Positions 1-11,272 of a stretch of DNA of 64,000 nt are shown piece after piece (position 1 is the stretch's first letter; every line of letters starts with the position of its first letter). Source of the DNA: Luscinia megarhynchos (Eukaryota; Chordata; Aves; Passeriformes; Turdidae). The notes under the pieces were generated by a model, which ran no database searches, was not told the DNA's origin, and saw only the letters and a program-made list of their open reading frames with translations. Both the position numbers and the translations under genes were made by a program. The DNA lies in contig CM067592.1 in assembly GCA_034336665.1 (NCBI GenBank), positions 47,707,761 through 47,771,760 of the forward strand, written 5' to 3'.

Positions 1-260
1 TTTATTCAAGATAATGTTTTTCATGCTCTAAAATGTCTTTAATAGCTGATGTGTTTATAAAAAAAAATCCTGTTTTCAAGACCTTTGCATAACAGATGGT
101 TAAGGTCAAAAAGACTCCTAAAACAAGGTCTCTGAATGCAAATAGTCTTTCTATATGTCTAACTGTAAACAATGAGTCTAAATATGATTTAGAATTGTTC
201 TTTTTCAGTAAAACTTCATCCTGAATCTGTGTATTGGCTTAAATGAAAATATTAGATCAT

Positions 261-370
261 TATAATATCATATATGTGTGTGTATATATATACAAGATTA
301 TATATATACATATATATATATTAGAAAAATATAAGAATATATATCATATATATATGTATGTATACATTAT
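261..370. repeat. TA-rich simple repeat
   Basis: The stretch is almost entirely alternating T and A, with a short TG run (tatgtgtgtgtatata) and several self-complementary tatata segments. It is a decayed TA/TG microsatellite. No reading frame or promoter is claimed. The flanks (1-260 and 371-902) are ordinary AT-rich sequence in which I see nothing. Confidence 0.85.
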
Positions 371-902
371 ATAAGAATTGTTTGGGTTTAAACTTCATCT
401 AGTACAATCTCTAAATTTCTATCATTTCATGAGAAAAAAATTTTTAAAATTATTTTTCAATAATCTTCTTTAAAAAATAAACACAATTTATAGCAGACCC
501 AGTGTTAATTTCATTACTTCATATTGCTTATATTATCTTAAAATCTGGTGGACCAATATGTCCTGTAGAGAAGAAGTTTCTGCTGGAAGGATTTGCTTCA
601 GAAAAAACTATTTATTTTGAAGTAATGACAAAAAGTCATTTACTATCACAGTTGAGAAGTTCTTGAAATTTATATCAATTAAGTTCAGTAGGACATTTTT
701 GTAAAGCTTTCTTGAAAGCAAGCTGAAATAAGCCATGAGGAACAGACGGGAATATAATTGATGGTTTGTAATGTTTGTGCAACTGTTCTATATTTTGCTA
801 ATTTCATAGAGATCTTAAGAAAAAATCTGCATTCTCAAGATATTCTGCTCAAATTATAGCTGAAATTTCTGATTTTCTTTTTTTTTGAGGTTTTGACACT
901 AA

Positions 903-1116
903 TTTCTTTCTTTCTTTCTTTCTCTCTTTCTTTCTCTCTTTCTTTCTCTCTTTCTCTCTTTCTTTTTTCTCTCTTTCTCTCTTTCCTTCTCTCTCTTTCT
1001 CTCTTTCCTTCCTGGAATCCTTCCTTCCTGGAATCCTTCCTTCCTCTCCTTCCTCTCCTTCCTCTCCTTCCTTCCTCTCCTCCCTTTCCTCCCTTCCTTT
1101 CCTTTCTTTCCTTTCT
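903..1116. repeat. Polypyrimidine (CTTT/CCTT) microsatellite
   Basis: About 214 bases of nearly pure pyrimidine on the plus strand. It begins as CTTT/CTCTTT repeats and turns into CCTT/CTCCTT repeats. Bases 903-1012 contain no purine at all. Two ctggaatcc interruptions near 1011 and 1028 are themselves a duplicated piece of the CCTT part. An overlapping 76-residue frame of S, F, L and P is only the translation of the repeat. Purine-pyrimidine mirror tracts of this kind can in general form triplex DNA. Confidence 0.95.
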
Positions 1117-3040
1117 GTTATAGACCTAAAACTCTTATGTCTGGGCTATTTGAGACTTTGTTGAAGAGGGTAAAGACCGTTCTTCCAGGATTAAAACTGA
1201 GCCTATGGAAAGAAAGTTTTAAAGGATCTTTAAGACAAAGAGATTCACACACCACTGACCAAAGAAGTTTCTGTCCAAATGTAAGCAGGGAAATCATATA
1301 GATGACCAGATCATCTACAGACTTCACAGAGAACACTAGCCAGAGTTTTCAATAAGCCAGATGCAGAAATAAAATCAAACCTGGCAGAAGTACAAGACCA
1401 TAGGGGATGAAGAATGAAAATATTTTTTAAATTTTTTTTTTCTGTAAAAGACTCTTATCTTCTTTGAGAACGCCACTATCACCACATGAGAAGAAAATCT
1501 AAGCAACTCCCAAATGCTTTGTTTATGACATGTCCAGACATGGTATCTTCTGGATTTTCTAAGAGTTTCCTTGTTGATTCAAGTATGTTTCATTCCACAT
1601 TATTAAAACAAAAGCTGAGAGGTTAGAAATATTTGTGAAAGACAGATCTTTAGTAGTCTTTTCAAGCGTGGGAAAGCTCTATTGAAGGCATATATCAAAG
1701 CTGGTTTATATACAAGTACATTAACTTAAAGAAAGGCTAAGCAAATGGCCAATAAAAAGATAAAACAAATGGTGCTCTACAATGGTTACACTATATAGAA
1801 CATCCTATTTCTGGATGACTGGAAAGTCATCCAGTTCTTACAGTGTAAAGTTTGCTGTAGTGAGTTATTTCCCTGTTCATAGCAATGTGACATCATTTTT
1901 TCTGTCTCATTCCTCCCATTCTCAAGCACTGCAGGACAAACATTCCCTCAAGGAGGGCATTATTTTCCAGAAAAATGAGGTATCTTTGTATTTTTCTTCA
2001 TGAACATGAGCCTGGCAAAACTCTCTGACCAAAAACTTTATTCAAATACATCTAAATCTATTGCAAAAATCAGTAAATTGTTATAGTTACAGTAATGACA
2101 AATGCAAATAAGTTTATCTAGGAAAACCATAGGAGGCACAGTCTGATTTCTGATACTGCATTCACTGCATAAAGGAAGAGTTCATTATTTCTCCTTAAAG
2201 AGAACTTCAAAGGAAGGTTAAGTCACTGCCAGATGAAAATAGAGCTCTACTCACTAAATATGATTTGATTGAAGAAGAGGTTGAAAGAACATGGTCTACT
2301 ATGTATTGAAGAACGTTATGCTTAATTCCCTTATGACTGAAAAATAGATGGTGCTTGTGAGTATGCTGCCTGCCAGCAGGTGAATTAACATTGATTAATA
2401 ATTTTATTGTGATACAAGTTGTGAAAGAATAAGCTGAAGCCACAACCAACATTTGCATCCTATAGATCTAATAAATTCTTAATTGTTTCTGCAAGCTTTG
2501 GTTATATGCCATGAACAAACATTTTTAATGATCAGCATTCTTCCTGGAAAGAAAAAAAAAACAAACAAAACAATTTAAAAAGCCATAAACCTGTTGAGAC
2601 AAATTTTTTCTTGATTTTATGATACAAGAATCCCTGCATCTGACCCTAAGAGAAGACTCTTAGTCAGCTACAGCCCTTCACAGCTATTCCACTCTTCTCT
2701 CCAGACATCTTTATTTTAAATTTAAAACATGCCTTAAATTTTTTCCCAAGAACGTATTTTGCATGTGTTGTCTCATCAATGTCTTTTAACTGTTTACTAA
2801 TAGCAAGTTTTATGAAAAATATCAATCTGCCTTGAAGATTATACTCACAGTACATGTGGATTGACTTTTGGGTTACAGCTAAATTGCTTGTGCTATGATG
2901 AAACTCTTGGGGGTTTTTAACACTTGACAGGAATGGTGGCCTACACTGTGACATCTAGTTTTAGAGATATGTCCCCACTAATCTCACACTCTGTCACTGT
3001 ATTTTTTACATGATAGTTTAATGTTAGACTTAATTTAACT
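1117..3040. other. No gene seen; AT-rich single-copy sequence
   Basis: The interval holds only short frames (under 100 codons) without recognisable domains. The longest is on the minus strand at 2664-2954 and resembles no family I know. No retroelement end, tRNA-like fold or strong repeat is visible. It is probably ordinary intergenic or intronic DNA. Confidence 0.6.
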
Positions 3041-3099
3041 GTTGGTTGGTTGGTTGGTTGGTTGGTTGGTTGGTTGGTTGGTTGGTAGGTTGGTTGGTA
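3041..3099. repeat. GGTT tetranucleotide array
   Basis: About 14 copies of the tetramer GGTT on the plus strand, with one variant (ggtagg) near 3086. The same tetramer recurs in inverse orientation at 11227-11272 and again on the plus strand at 59901-59966. It is a microsatellite with no coding content. Confidence 0.97.
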
Positions 3100-5079
3100 T
3101 GTTTTTAAGTTTGAAATGCTAGCAGTGTTGTAACTTTGTGAGCTATGTATTAGGTAATTATTCTGTCACATTGAAATCTGCTTGCTTCTCATTTTTCTTG
3201 GAGTAATTTTTAAAGTATCATTTGCACAGATTAACGTTCCACGGACTAGAAGCTTCAATTTATTTCAGTATACCTCAGCTAACCTTGCTTTTCTATTTAT
3301 ACATAGTAGTGTATATATTTACTATATATGTAGTATACTATATACTGTACATAATACTATTTATATGGTATTATTATCTTGACCCAAACTCTCAAGCACG
3401 CCTGAGGCTAGGCTGTTTAAAATATACAGGGGAAATGTTTAATGAATAAAGGGAGATCTGTAGTAATCCACTTTATGTATTTATTCGTTCTTAACATTTC
3501 ATACTTCTTATCACTGAATACTTCTTACATTATCAGAGTGACAAAGCAATAATTTTGGATATTTGTATTTTCCCACTTTTGCACATTTTTGGCAGGAGAA
3601 TGAAGAATTTAAAGCCCCTTGTCATCAAAATATCCATGATAAATATATGGGATTATTTTCTAAAGACATGAATGGAAGGGAGGAGGGAGGGTAGTGGGGT
3701 TTTAGAACTAGTTGTTACAGTGCAGAGGGAATATGAGCACAGAGGAACAGTAGGTGCTTTCTAAAACAGTGAAGTTACTGACATGAATTTTCTCATAAAT
3801 AGCCATATTAATCCTTATTGATATGCTTACCACTCAAATGCAGTTTTTTTCTGTTATGTACAACTGATACAGTATATTGGTAGTAGATGTAAGCATATAA
3901 GAAGTGAGAAACTAAAAGGGTTTTCTTTTCTAAATGAGAGGTAATGTATTCACAACGCTGGCCTCCACCAGTCATGTATATTGCTTTCTCCACCCTCCTT
4001 CCTCAGGGTCTCCTGTGGTGCTTGGGGAATCTGGCCAGCTGCTTTGGGACTCACCACAAATGTGGTCAAACCAAAGCTTTCCAAATGCCAGGTAAAAGTT
4101 CACCAAAAGCTAGTTTTCTGGTATGGTAAAGCAGTTTTGTACCAACTACACTTCCAGCTATAGGTAGCAGAAATAATTTCCTTGTGGAAAATGCTCTCAG
4201 TGGTAGCAATAAAGTAACATTTTTATGGAAAGTAATGCGGGCTTTTACAGCAAACTGAGCAATTTGCCAGCCAAAAACCAAAAAGCTTAATAATGCTATA
4301 TTCTAAATGGCATTTGTAGCATCTGTGATTATTTTTATAAAGGTTCCAAAGTAATTTAGAACATAAAGATTAAAGATTCTTCCATCTGTGAGCAAGAAAA
4401 ATTGGGAAAAAAAGAAAAAAAAAGGAGCTATTTTTCCTGTATTTCAGTAGCAGCTGAAGTACTAAGATTCTAATTGTTAGCTCACAGTCATTTATTTTAC
4501 AGAGGACTTTCCAAAGTACCTTTTATCTTCCTACGGTTTCATCACTTAATTCCACACATTGTCATAAGATTAGTTTATTCTTCAGCTGGAAATGGGACTT
4601 TTCTGGGAAGGGTCAAAAGCCACCAAATGTAGTGTCAAAGAGAGAATGATAAAGACTATTCTAAGATAGCATTTGGTCTGAAATCTTGTCATCAATTTTG
4701 AATGACATTTCTACCAGGAACACTGCAAATCACATTGACTCCTCCACTGAGTGTCCTATTGACTTAGTTTGTTGCCTCTGCTCAGGTTGGTGTGCATTGA
4801 TGCATATTTGAAAGCCTCTTCATCTCAGCTAAAATATATTATTTAAAAATGTCAAGCCAATTTTGCTGTTCCTGGAAAATAAATGATTCTCTCTTAGCTC
4901 CTAAGATGTACACAGAATCTTCTCTCACTAATTTTCTTAAATTATGTATTTCATTGCTGTCTGCTGCAGATATAGGGTGACTGTAGTTTTCTTCTAGCCT
5001 ACTATTTTCATAGCCACATTTCTCCATTTTATTTTGTGGTAGGGATATATGGATATATATGTTCTATATTTGGCTATCT
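3100..5079. other. No gene seen; AT-rich sequence
   Basis: Only frames shorter than about 75 codons occur here, including small overlapping pairs near 3.2 kb and 4.0 kb. A short TA-rich patch lies at about 3305-3372. Nothing resembles a transposon end or an exon with a supportable protein match. Confidence 0.55.
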
Positions 5080-5735
5080 ACATATATCTATCTGTATCTA
5101 TATATCTATCTATATATATATCTATATCATCTATATCTATATCTAATCTATATCTATATCTATATCTATATCTATATCTATATCTATCTATATCTATATC
5201 TATATCTATCTATATCTATATCTATATCTATATCTATATCTATATCTATATCTATATCTATATCTATATCTATATCTATATCTATATCTATATCTAATCC
5301 ATATCTATATCTATATCTATATCTATATCTATATCTATATCTATATCTATATCTATATCTATATCTATATCTAATCTATATCTATATCTATATCTATACC
5401 TATCTATATCTATATCTATCAGCTGTCTATATCATCTATATCTATATCTATATCTATATCTATCAGCTGTCTATATCATCTATATCTATATCTATATCTA
5501 TATCTATATCTATCTGCTGTCTATATCATCTATATCTATATCTATATCTATATCTATATCTATATCTATCTGCTGTCTATATCATCTATATCTATATCTA
5601 TATCTATATCTATCTATATCATCTGTATGTATATCTATATCTATATTATCTAATTTATATCTATCTATATATAGATATAGCTTTTAAACTATACATCAAT
5701 TATCTATCTACATATGGATATAGATATATTTGGGA
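5080..5735. repeat. TATATC hexamer array with higher-order structure
   Basis: The array consists mainly of the hexamer TATATC, with tetramer (ATCT) slips that shift its phase. From about 5421 it changes into longer units that each begin with a gctgtctatatcatc segment, at 5421, 5465, 5515 and 5571. The spacings are 44, 50 and 56 bp. A 246-residue frame of I, Y, L and S across 5059-5799 is a translation of the repeat and not a gene. The array grades into TA-rich sequence and then a CA repeat. Confidence 0.96.
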
Positions 5736-5745
5736 GATATATATG

Positions 5746-5750
<5 letters not shown>

Positions 5751-5787
<37 letters not shown>
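5751..5787. repeat. CA dinucleotide microsatellite
   Basis: About 18 uninterrupted CA dinucleotides follow a TA-rich lead (atatgcatat) at the end of the hexamer array. Uninterrupted CA runs of this length are usually polymorphic in vertebrates. Confidence 0.97.
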
Positions 5788-5791
<4 letters not shown>

Positions 5792-6840
5792 CTTTTTGAT
5801 GCTGGCATCCTTAACCTGCCTGTTATTTTTAGGGTGTGGTTCAGGATCCTGTATGTTTTTCTTTTCCAAAAAGTTGAACTGTAAACTTCAAACTTTGACA
5901 ATTAGCTTTCATGGTTACTAGTTCAGAATGAAAAATCTTCTGTCTTGTATTTAGTTCCTGATACTTTTAATTCATGTTCTACTGCACTAAAAAAGGCAGT
6001 GAACAGCTGATTTCTCCCCAGGCATCCTGCCTTTCTCTAGAAATCTGGCATATCTTCCCACCTATCAACAAGTTATCTATTTTTCCTGTCTGAAGAGTTC
6101 TAGCTTATTTGTTCATTACTCATATGTAAGCAGTTCTGTACTTTTTCTTCACACACTGTTAGTAGATATTTTACTGCTTTGAACTCCTACAGACCTCTAG
6201 TCTTGCTACCATCAGGATTGGCCAAAAATTTTGGCTATTCGTTTTATCATACATTGCCTAACGTGTGCTGTCATTTCATTCACAGATATATTCCTTGACA
6301 AGTTCCAATGGAAAACTGTTTCTTGAACATGAGATTTTATTCCCACAGAGGACTTTAATGTGAAAAATAAATTAAGCTTCACTGCAAAGTTCTTTTCTTC
6401 TCTAAATGTTTCTTTTATATTCAGACAATCAATTGGCTCTACAGACTCTCCTTCAAGCTTCCCTGTGTGTGAGGACAGATTTATTATTACCTTTATTTTG
6501 TTAGTTCCTAATTTTCTAGATTATTTTTTACTAAATCTGAGAGAGTTTATTACCCTTTTTGTTTTTTCTTTTTTAGTAAATAGCTTCAGTCTTTTGAAGG
6601 ATGTTTTCTTTCTTCAAATTAGCACCCTTTACCTTGCATGGGAAGCCATGTAATCTTCATTTTGTCTTTTATCCGACCTTTATTATAAGGCGACATTTAT
6701 TAGACAAAGACCTGCTATATGGGTTCCTATGAGGTGTTTTTAAATATTCAACAAATTTTCTTGAGGATTAAGATGTACTGACTTCTTTTTGACAAGGTTC
6801 TTTGTTGTTTGTTCATTTTCCTTGGATTTTTTTAGTTTTA
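5788..6840. other. No gene seen; T-rich sequence
   Basis: The longest frame is 97 codons on the plus strand (6360-6653). It is rich in F, L and S, as expected for T-rich DNA, and matches nothing I recognise. No repeat boundary is visible. Confidence 0.55.
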
Positions 6841-7088
6841 GTTTTTGGATTGCTTTTTTGTGGTTTGTTTTTGTTTTTGTTTTTTTTTGTTGTTGTTGTT
6901 GTTGTTGTTGTTTTGTTTTTTAGGGTTTTTTTGTTGTTGTTTTGTTTTGTTTTGTTTTGTTTTGTTTTGTTTTTGTTTAGTTTTGTTTTTGTTTAGTTTG
7001 GGGGTTTCGGTTTTTGCTCGTTTGTTTGGGGTTTGTTTTTTTCTTTGTTTTTTTGTTGTTGCTGTTGTTGTTGTTGGGTTTTTTTGTC
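6841..7088. repeat. G/T-rich low-complexity tract
   Basis: The plus strand is almost entirely T and G for about 250 bases. It contains GTT runs (6888-6911 and about 7054-7078), TTTTG runs (about 6938-6985) and T homopolymers. Overlapping F/L/V/C-rich frames come from the composition. The strand bias is strong, with very few A or C bases. Confidence 0.93.
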
Positions 7089-10000
7089 ACCTTTTTTAAT
7101 GATTGGGTCTGCGGTAGCTTTTAAACTGTACATTACAGTTAGTAGTGTACATACACATTACATATGCAGTTTGTATTGCCACCCTAATCAGCAGATCAGT
7201 ATGAAAGAGAAATGCTCTTTTTTGTCCTCCCAGGACCTTTTTTCTCCAGGAATTATCTGTTATTCACTGATGCAGCCAGTTTCCTTGGTCTTGATCTAGA
7301 GATCACATAGACACAGAAAATTACTCAAAAAACCACAACTCGATCTATATTGAAGGTTCTTATACTTTTTAACTCATTACTAGAACAGCAAAACAATTAC
7401 TTTCCTTCCTTTTTAGTGTGTCTAATGTGTTTAATTCAAGGCCAAACAATTAGTTCTGCTGTACATTATTTTAAGATGATGCCGTAGAACCATAAGTACC
7501 ACTGATTTATTTTCCATGTAAATGTAATAAACCTTTCCTTTTTTTCTTCCATTTCTCATCAGTTTCTATTTTTTATGCTATCCATTATCTCAGGTCAAAA
7601 CAAAATGAAACTAAAAGCCCAAAGAAAAGGAAACAAACAAACAAAGCCCCCAAACTCTTATTTTTACCTATATTGGAAGCATCATCGCAAACCAAGTCAC
7701 ATTCTTCAAAGCTGGCCATCCTGTACTTCTGCCTTTGTAATTCGACCAGTGATCAAATTCATTGCTTGGAAAACATGAAATATGAAAGCAGAGAAAGGGC
7801 ATTCTTTACATTGCATCAGCCAAAAGTTTTGTGACCTGTTTCAAAATGTAGAGAGGAGGCAATGCAATTATGAAGTCATGCTGGAAACACAAAGTTGAAG
7901 TGTAACTTCAAAAAAGCCAAATCTCTAAAGTATATGAAATGTTTTAGGAAAGAAAATGTGACAAAATGAAGAATGGATCAGGCCGCTAGAGGTCTGGTAT
8001 CTCAAATCCAAGCAAAAGGAATTGCAGGAGAAACCATATACAAAAGGCAGTGGAAGACCTTGTGTGAAGTGAGGGAGAAGTTTGGATATCACCCAAATAT
8101 TTTCTACAGCTGTAGCTGCTATTTTCTCCTTCCATTTAGTAGGTTTTCTTGGCCATAGAGACTTTGAGGTGTTTTCCTGTCTCCAGATCTATTAGAGATC
8201 TGTAATATTATGTGAGAAAAAGAGGATGCTGTATGCAAATTATATGTTATAAAAAATTCATTGCTAAACTTCTCTTACCCTATTTGTTTGAATTAATTCC
8301 ACAATGAAGAATCTAACTTAGAGGTCTGTGAAAGCTCATCTCGCTCACAGTTAAGTGGGAGAGTTCATTTATCATCTACTCACCTCCAGAAGGACTCCTT
8401 TAAATGCATTTTGTATTTTCTAATATACTGTCTTGAGTTTTTCCTATTTCTTAATTTCTGGTCATCCTGTGCTTTAAAATTCAAAACATGGAAAAGCTTT
8501 TGCAATGTGCCAAATTTCTCATAATCTTGTAAATAAAGACGTGGTAGTAGCAGAAAATATTTTTTACCTGTCACTGCTTTTAAACTGTCAAATAGGACAC
8601 AATTGAAGCAAAACATTCTGTATATAAGTGCAAGGTTTTTGCAAATTCAGAAGTCCTAAATACATTATTTTGCAACAAAAGTCCTTGCAAAAGTAGTCTT
8701 TTGGTCTAAGCACACACATCTGATAAATTATTTTTTAAAGCAATGTTTTAAATAAATAAATAAATAGGAGATATCACATTTTATTTTCCTTTATACCTCT
8801 CCCTGGAAGCATTCTATGAGGACATGAAAAATTGGGTAAATATGACTCTATTTAGCAGTCATATTCTCATGATCATGTCTTCTACCCATTCTCAGGAAAA
8901 TTAAAGGTTTCACTTTTATATTGCAATTTAAAAATTGGATGATTTAATTTGCAGTTGACTTCCTGAGTCACATGCAGATGTTTATTTTCAGTGGGCTCAG
9001 AAAGCCACAGTCACTAATTTCTCTGTCCTCAACACTCTTCCTCTTCATGAGTGTTCCTCTTCTTACCTTTTACAGGGTGTATGATTGGAGTCAAAGTAAC
9101 TCAATGTCAAAAAATTCTTGATACAAGGTTAATTTTGCCGCCTCATTTATTAAATATGTTAATTAACTTCTATGTGTTCGTTACAAGGATGCTGAGGGTA
9201 AAATTATGTTCAGACAAATGATTTGAGATTCATAAACACAGTTTTAAAAATTGAAAGGGCCCAACTGTAAGCACCAACTTTTATTTCCTTCATGATATAA
9301 AACAGTAATTTCTATAGCAGATCCAAAATTTCTCACTGAAATTGAAATCTAGTTAAACAAAACTCTCCACTCAGGTCATCCGTGCGAAAAACAGAGTTCC
9401 CTGGATCCATTTCTAAATCAAGAGCATAAAAAGTTTGATTCTTTAACTTGTCATGAATACATTTTGCAAAATTGCTTAGCATAGAGATGAAATGAGGCAA
9501 ATATTTTTAATGGCATTCTGGAAGTTTTCATGCATGTAGTCTCCACAAATTTCAAGCCAAAATTGTTTCATTTAAGTTTTCCTCAATTATTAGCTTAGGT
9601 TTTTTTTTTTCTAATTTATTTGCATGAAATAGTCAACAACTTAAATGAAATTTTCAATTAATTTAAAGTAATTTAGTGCTCTAGGTACTTTCTCACCAGT
9701 GGGTGAATTAAATTATGAATAAATGTAACCATTGTTTGTTTTGGCTATTTAGATTTTAAATATTAGTATCACAGTTTTTAAATTTCAGATATGAATTAAA
9801 ATATTTGACATCTGAAGAGCTATCTTTTCCTCACAAGGAAACAGTACACTAGTCTTATGAATCACTATACAGTTGCTTATTATCTGTATCCTCTCTTACA
9901 AATAGTGAAACTAAGTTAAGCTTCTCTGATAAGCAGCAAAATTTAAGTCCTATTGCACATATAATTTCAAGAGATGAATATGTATATATATTTTGTATTC

Positions 10001-11226
10001 TCATTGATTTAATTTTTTAAAATTTCCCTTAATCCAGATGTTATTCTACATAAATTCCTCCAAATGTTTAGTCAATGGTAAAGGTTGGAAATTTTCACTT
10101 GTTGATTTATTTCAGTATCAATTGCCATATTCAGTTGAATATATATTTTGTTGTTAAAAGCTTTGTTCATGTAACTATTGAAGAAAAAGAAAGTTTCTCA
10201 CATAACATAAAACTCTACCATGGAAAAGCAAGTCTTTATTTAAAAAGCAGAGAGGCAGAAATTTTGCAAATGCTACAGACAAAAATGAATTGGCATGGAG
10301 ATTCAGCTGCGTCTGTCCACTGGACTTCAGAGGCAAAATAAAACTGCTTAATTTAATCCATCTGCTCCCTAGAATGAATCCAGTGCTAGTAGCACTGATG
10401 TCATCCTATAGCACTGCATATTTCTGTTAAAATTTTTCTGCTAATAATATTTTTTAAAGCTTTCTTTTCAAAAGACAGATATAACTAGTTTCATTTATTC
10501 TTTTAAAATAATTACTTTGTGAGAAGACTTGCATAACATACAGAATAAGTCCATAGTATCAGCATCATATTTTTCATGTCAATTTGACATTTTAAATTGC
10601 ATATTTTTAAAAAGTGTCCTTGCTTGATATAACGCAATATAGTTTTAGTATTAAGGAATATGAAATGTGGACCATTTTGACAACACAGGGTTTAATTAAT
10701 AAAGTATATTCATTTGTTCTAACCTAAGACATTTTCTTCTCCATTATTTTTATCCTCAACATATTTTATATTAAGGAGTTTTGCATACAGAATTATTGAG
10801 GAACAATACTAGAGAACAGAGGCAAGAATTCAAGCTTTATTCCATTTTAGAGCCAGTATATATTCCCAATTCATCCAGAGGTAAAGATAGGTTTATTCAT
10901 TTTATGCTGAAATAAAACATAACTTTATACCAGTCTGTCCTTGTATTATTTCTCAGATAATTAATTATAACTAACATTTGTAATCAGTGAGCTGCATGCA
11001 CAGTGTGCTTCTATATCTGGCCAGAGGTGATTTGAAGAAATCTCAGAAAAATCAGAGCAAACTATGAATAGTATTCTAGGTCAAAAGTTAACAAAACAAT
11101 AACAAGTTAGGATTTTAACAAGTAATGATTTTACTTCAACTTTACCTGCTCAGATTTAAGAAAACTAAAAAACAAACAAGCAAAAAAACCCCTCAAAATG
11201 CAAACCAAAAAATCCCAACAAAAAAA
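7089..11226. other. No gene seen; AT-rich sequence
   Basis: No frame exceeds 88 codons and none looks like a known protein. A short AAAT microsatellite lies at 8750-8766. The remainder is AT-rich, CpG-poor, single-copy-looking DNA. Confidence 0.55.
8750..8766. repeat. Short AAAT microsatellite
   Basis: About four copies of the tetramer AAAT. A similar short array occurs at 15786-15806. Confidence 0.9.
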
Positions 11227-11272
11227 CCAACCAACCAACCAACCAAACAACCAACCAACCAACCAACCAACC
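11227..11272. repeat. CCAA tetranucleotide array (GGTT inverse)
   Basis: About 11 copies of CCAA on the plus strand, broken once by aaacaa near 11246. A-rich sequence with CAAA and AAAAC motifs precedes it from about 11158. On the minus strand it is the same GGTT tetramer as at 3041 and 59901. Confidence 0.96.

Noticed and set aside
1011..1036. Heat-shock-element-like ttcctggaa words
   Set aside because: They lie inside the CCTT microsatellite and are a duplicated interruption, not an arranged set of inverted units.
893..1123. 76-codon frame resembling a signal or membrane peptide
   Set aside because: Comes from the CTTT/CCTT pyrimidine tract.
5059..5799. 246-codon I/Y/L/S-rich frame
   Set aside because: Translation of the TATATC hexamer array; no promoter, domain or conservation argument.
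6802..7099. Hydrophobic F/V/L/C frames resembling membrane segments
   Set aside because: Produced by the G/T-rich low-complexity tract.
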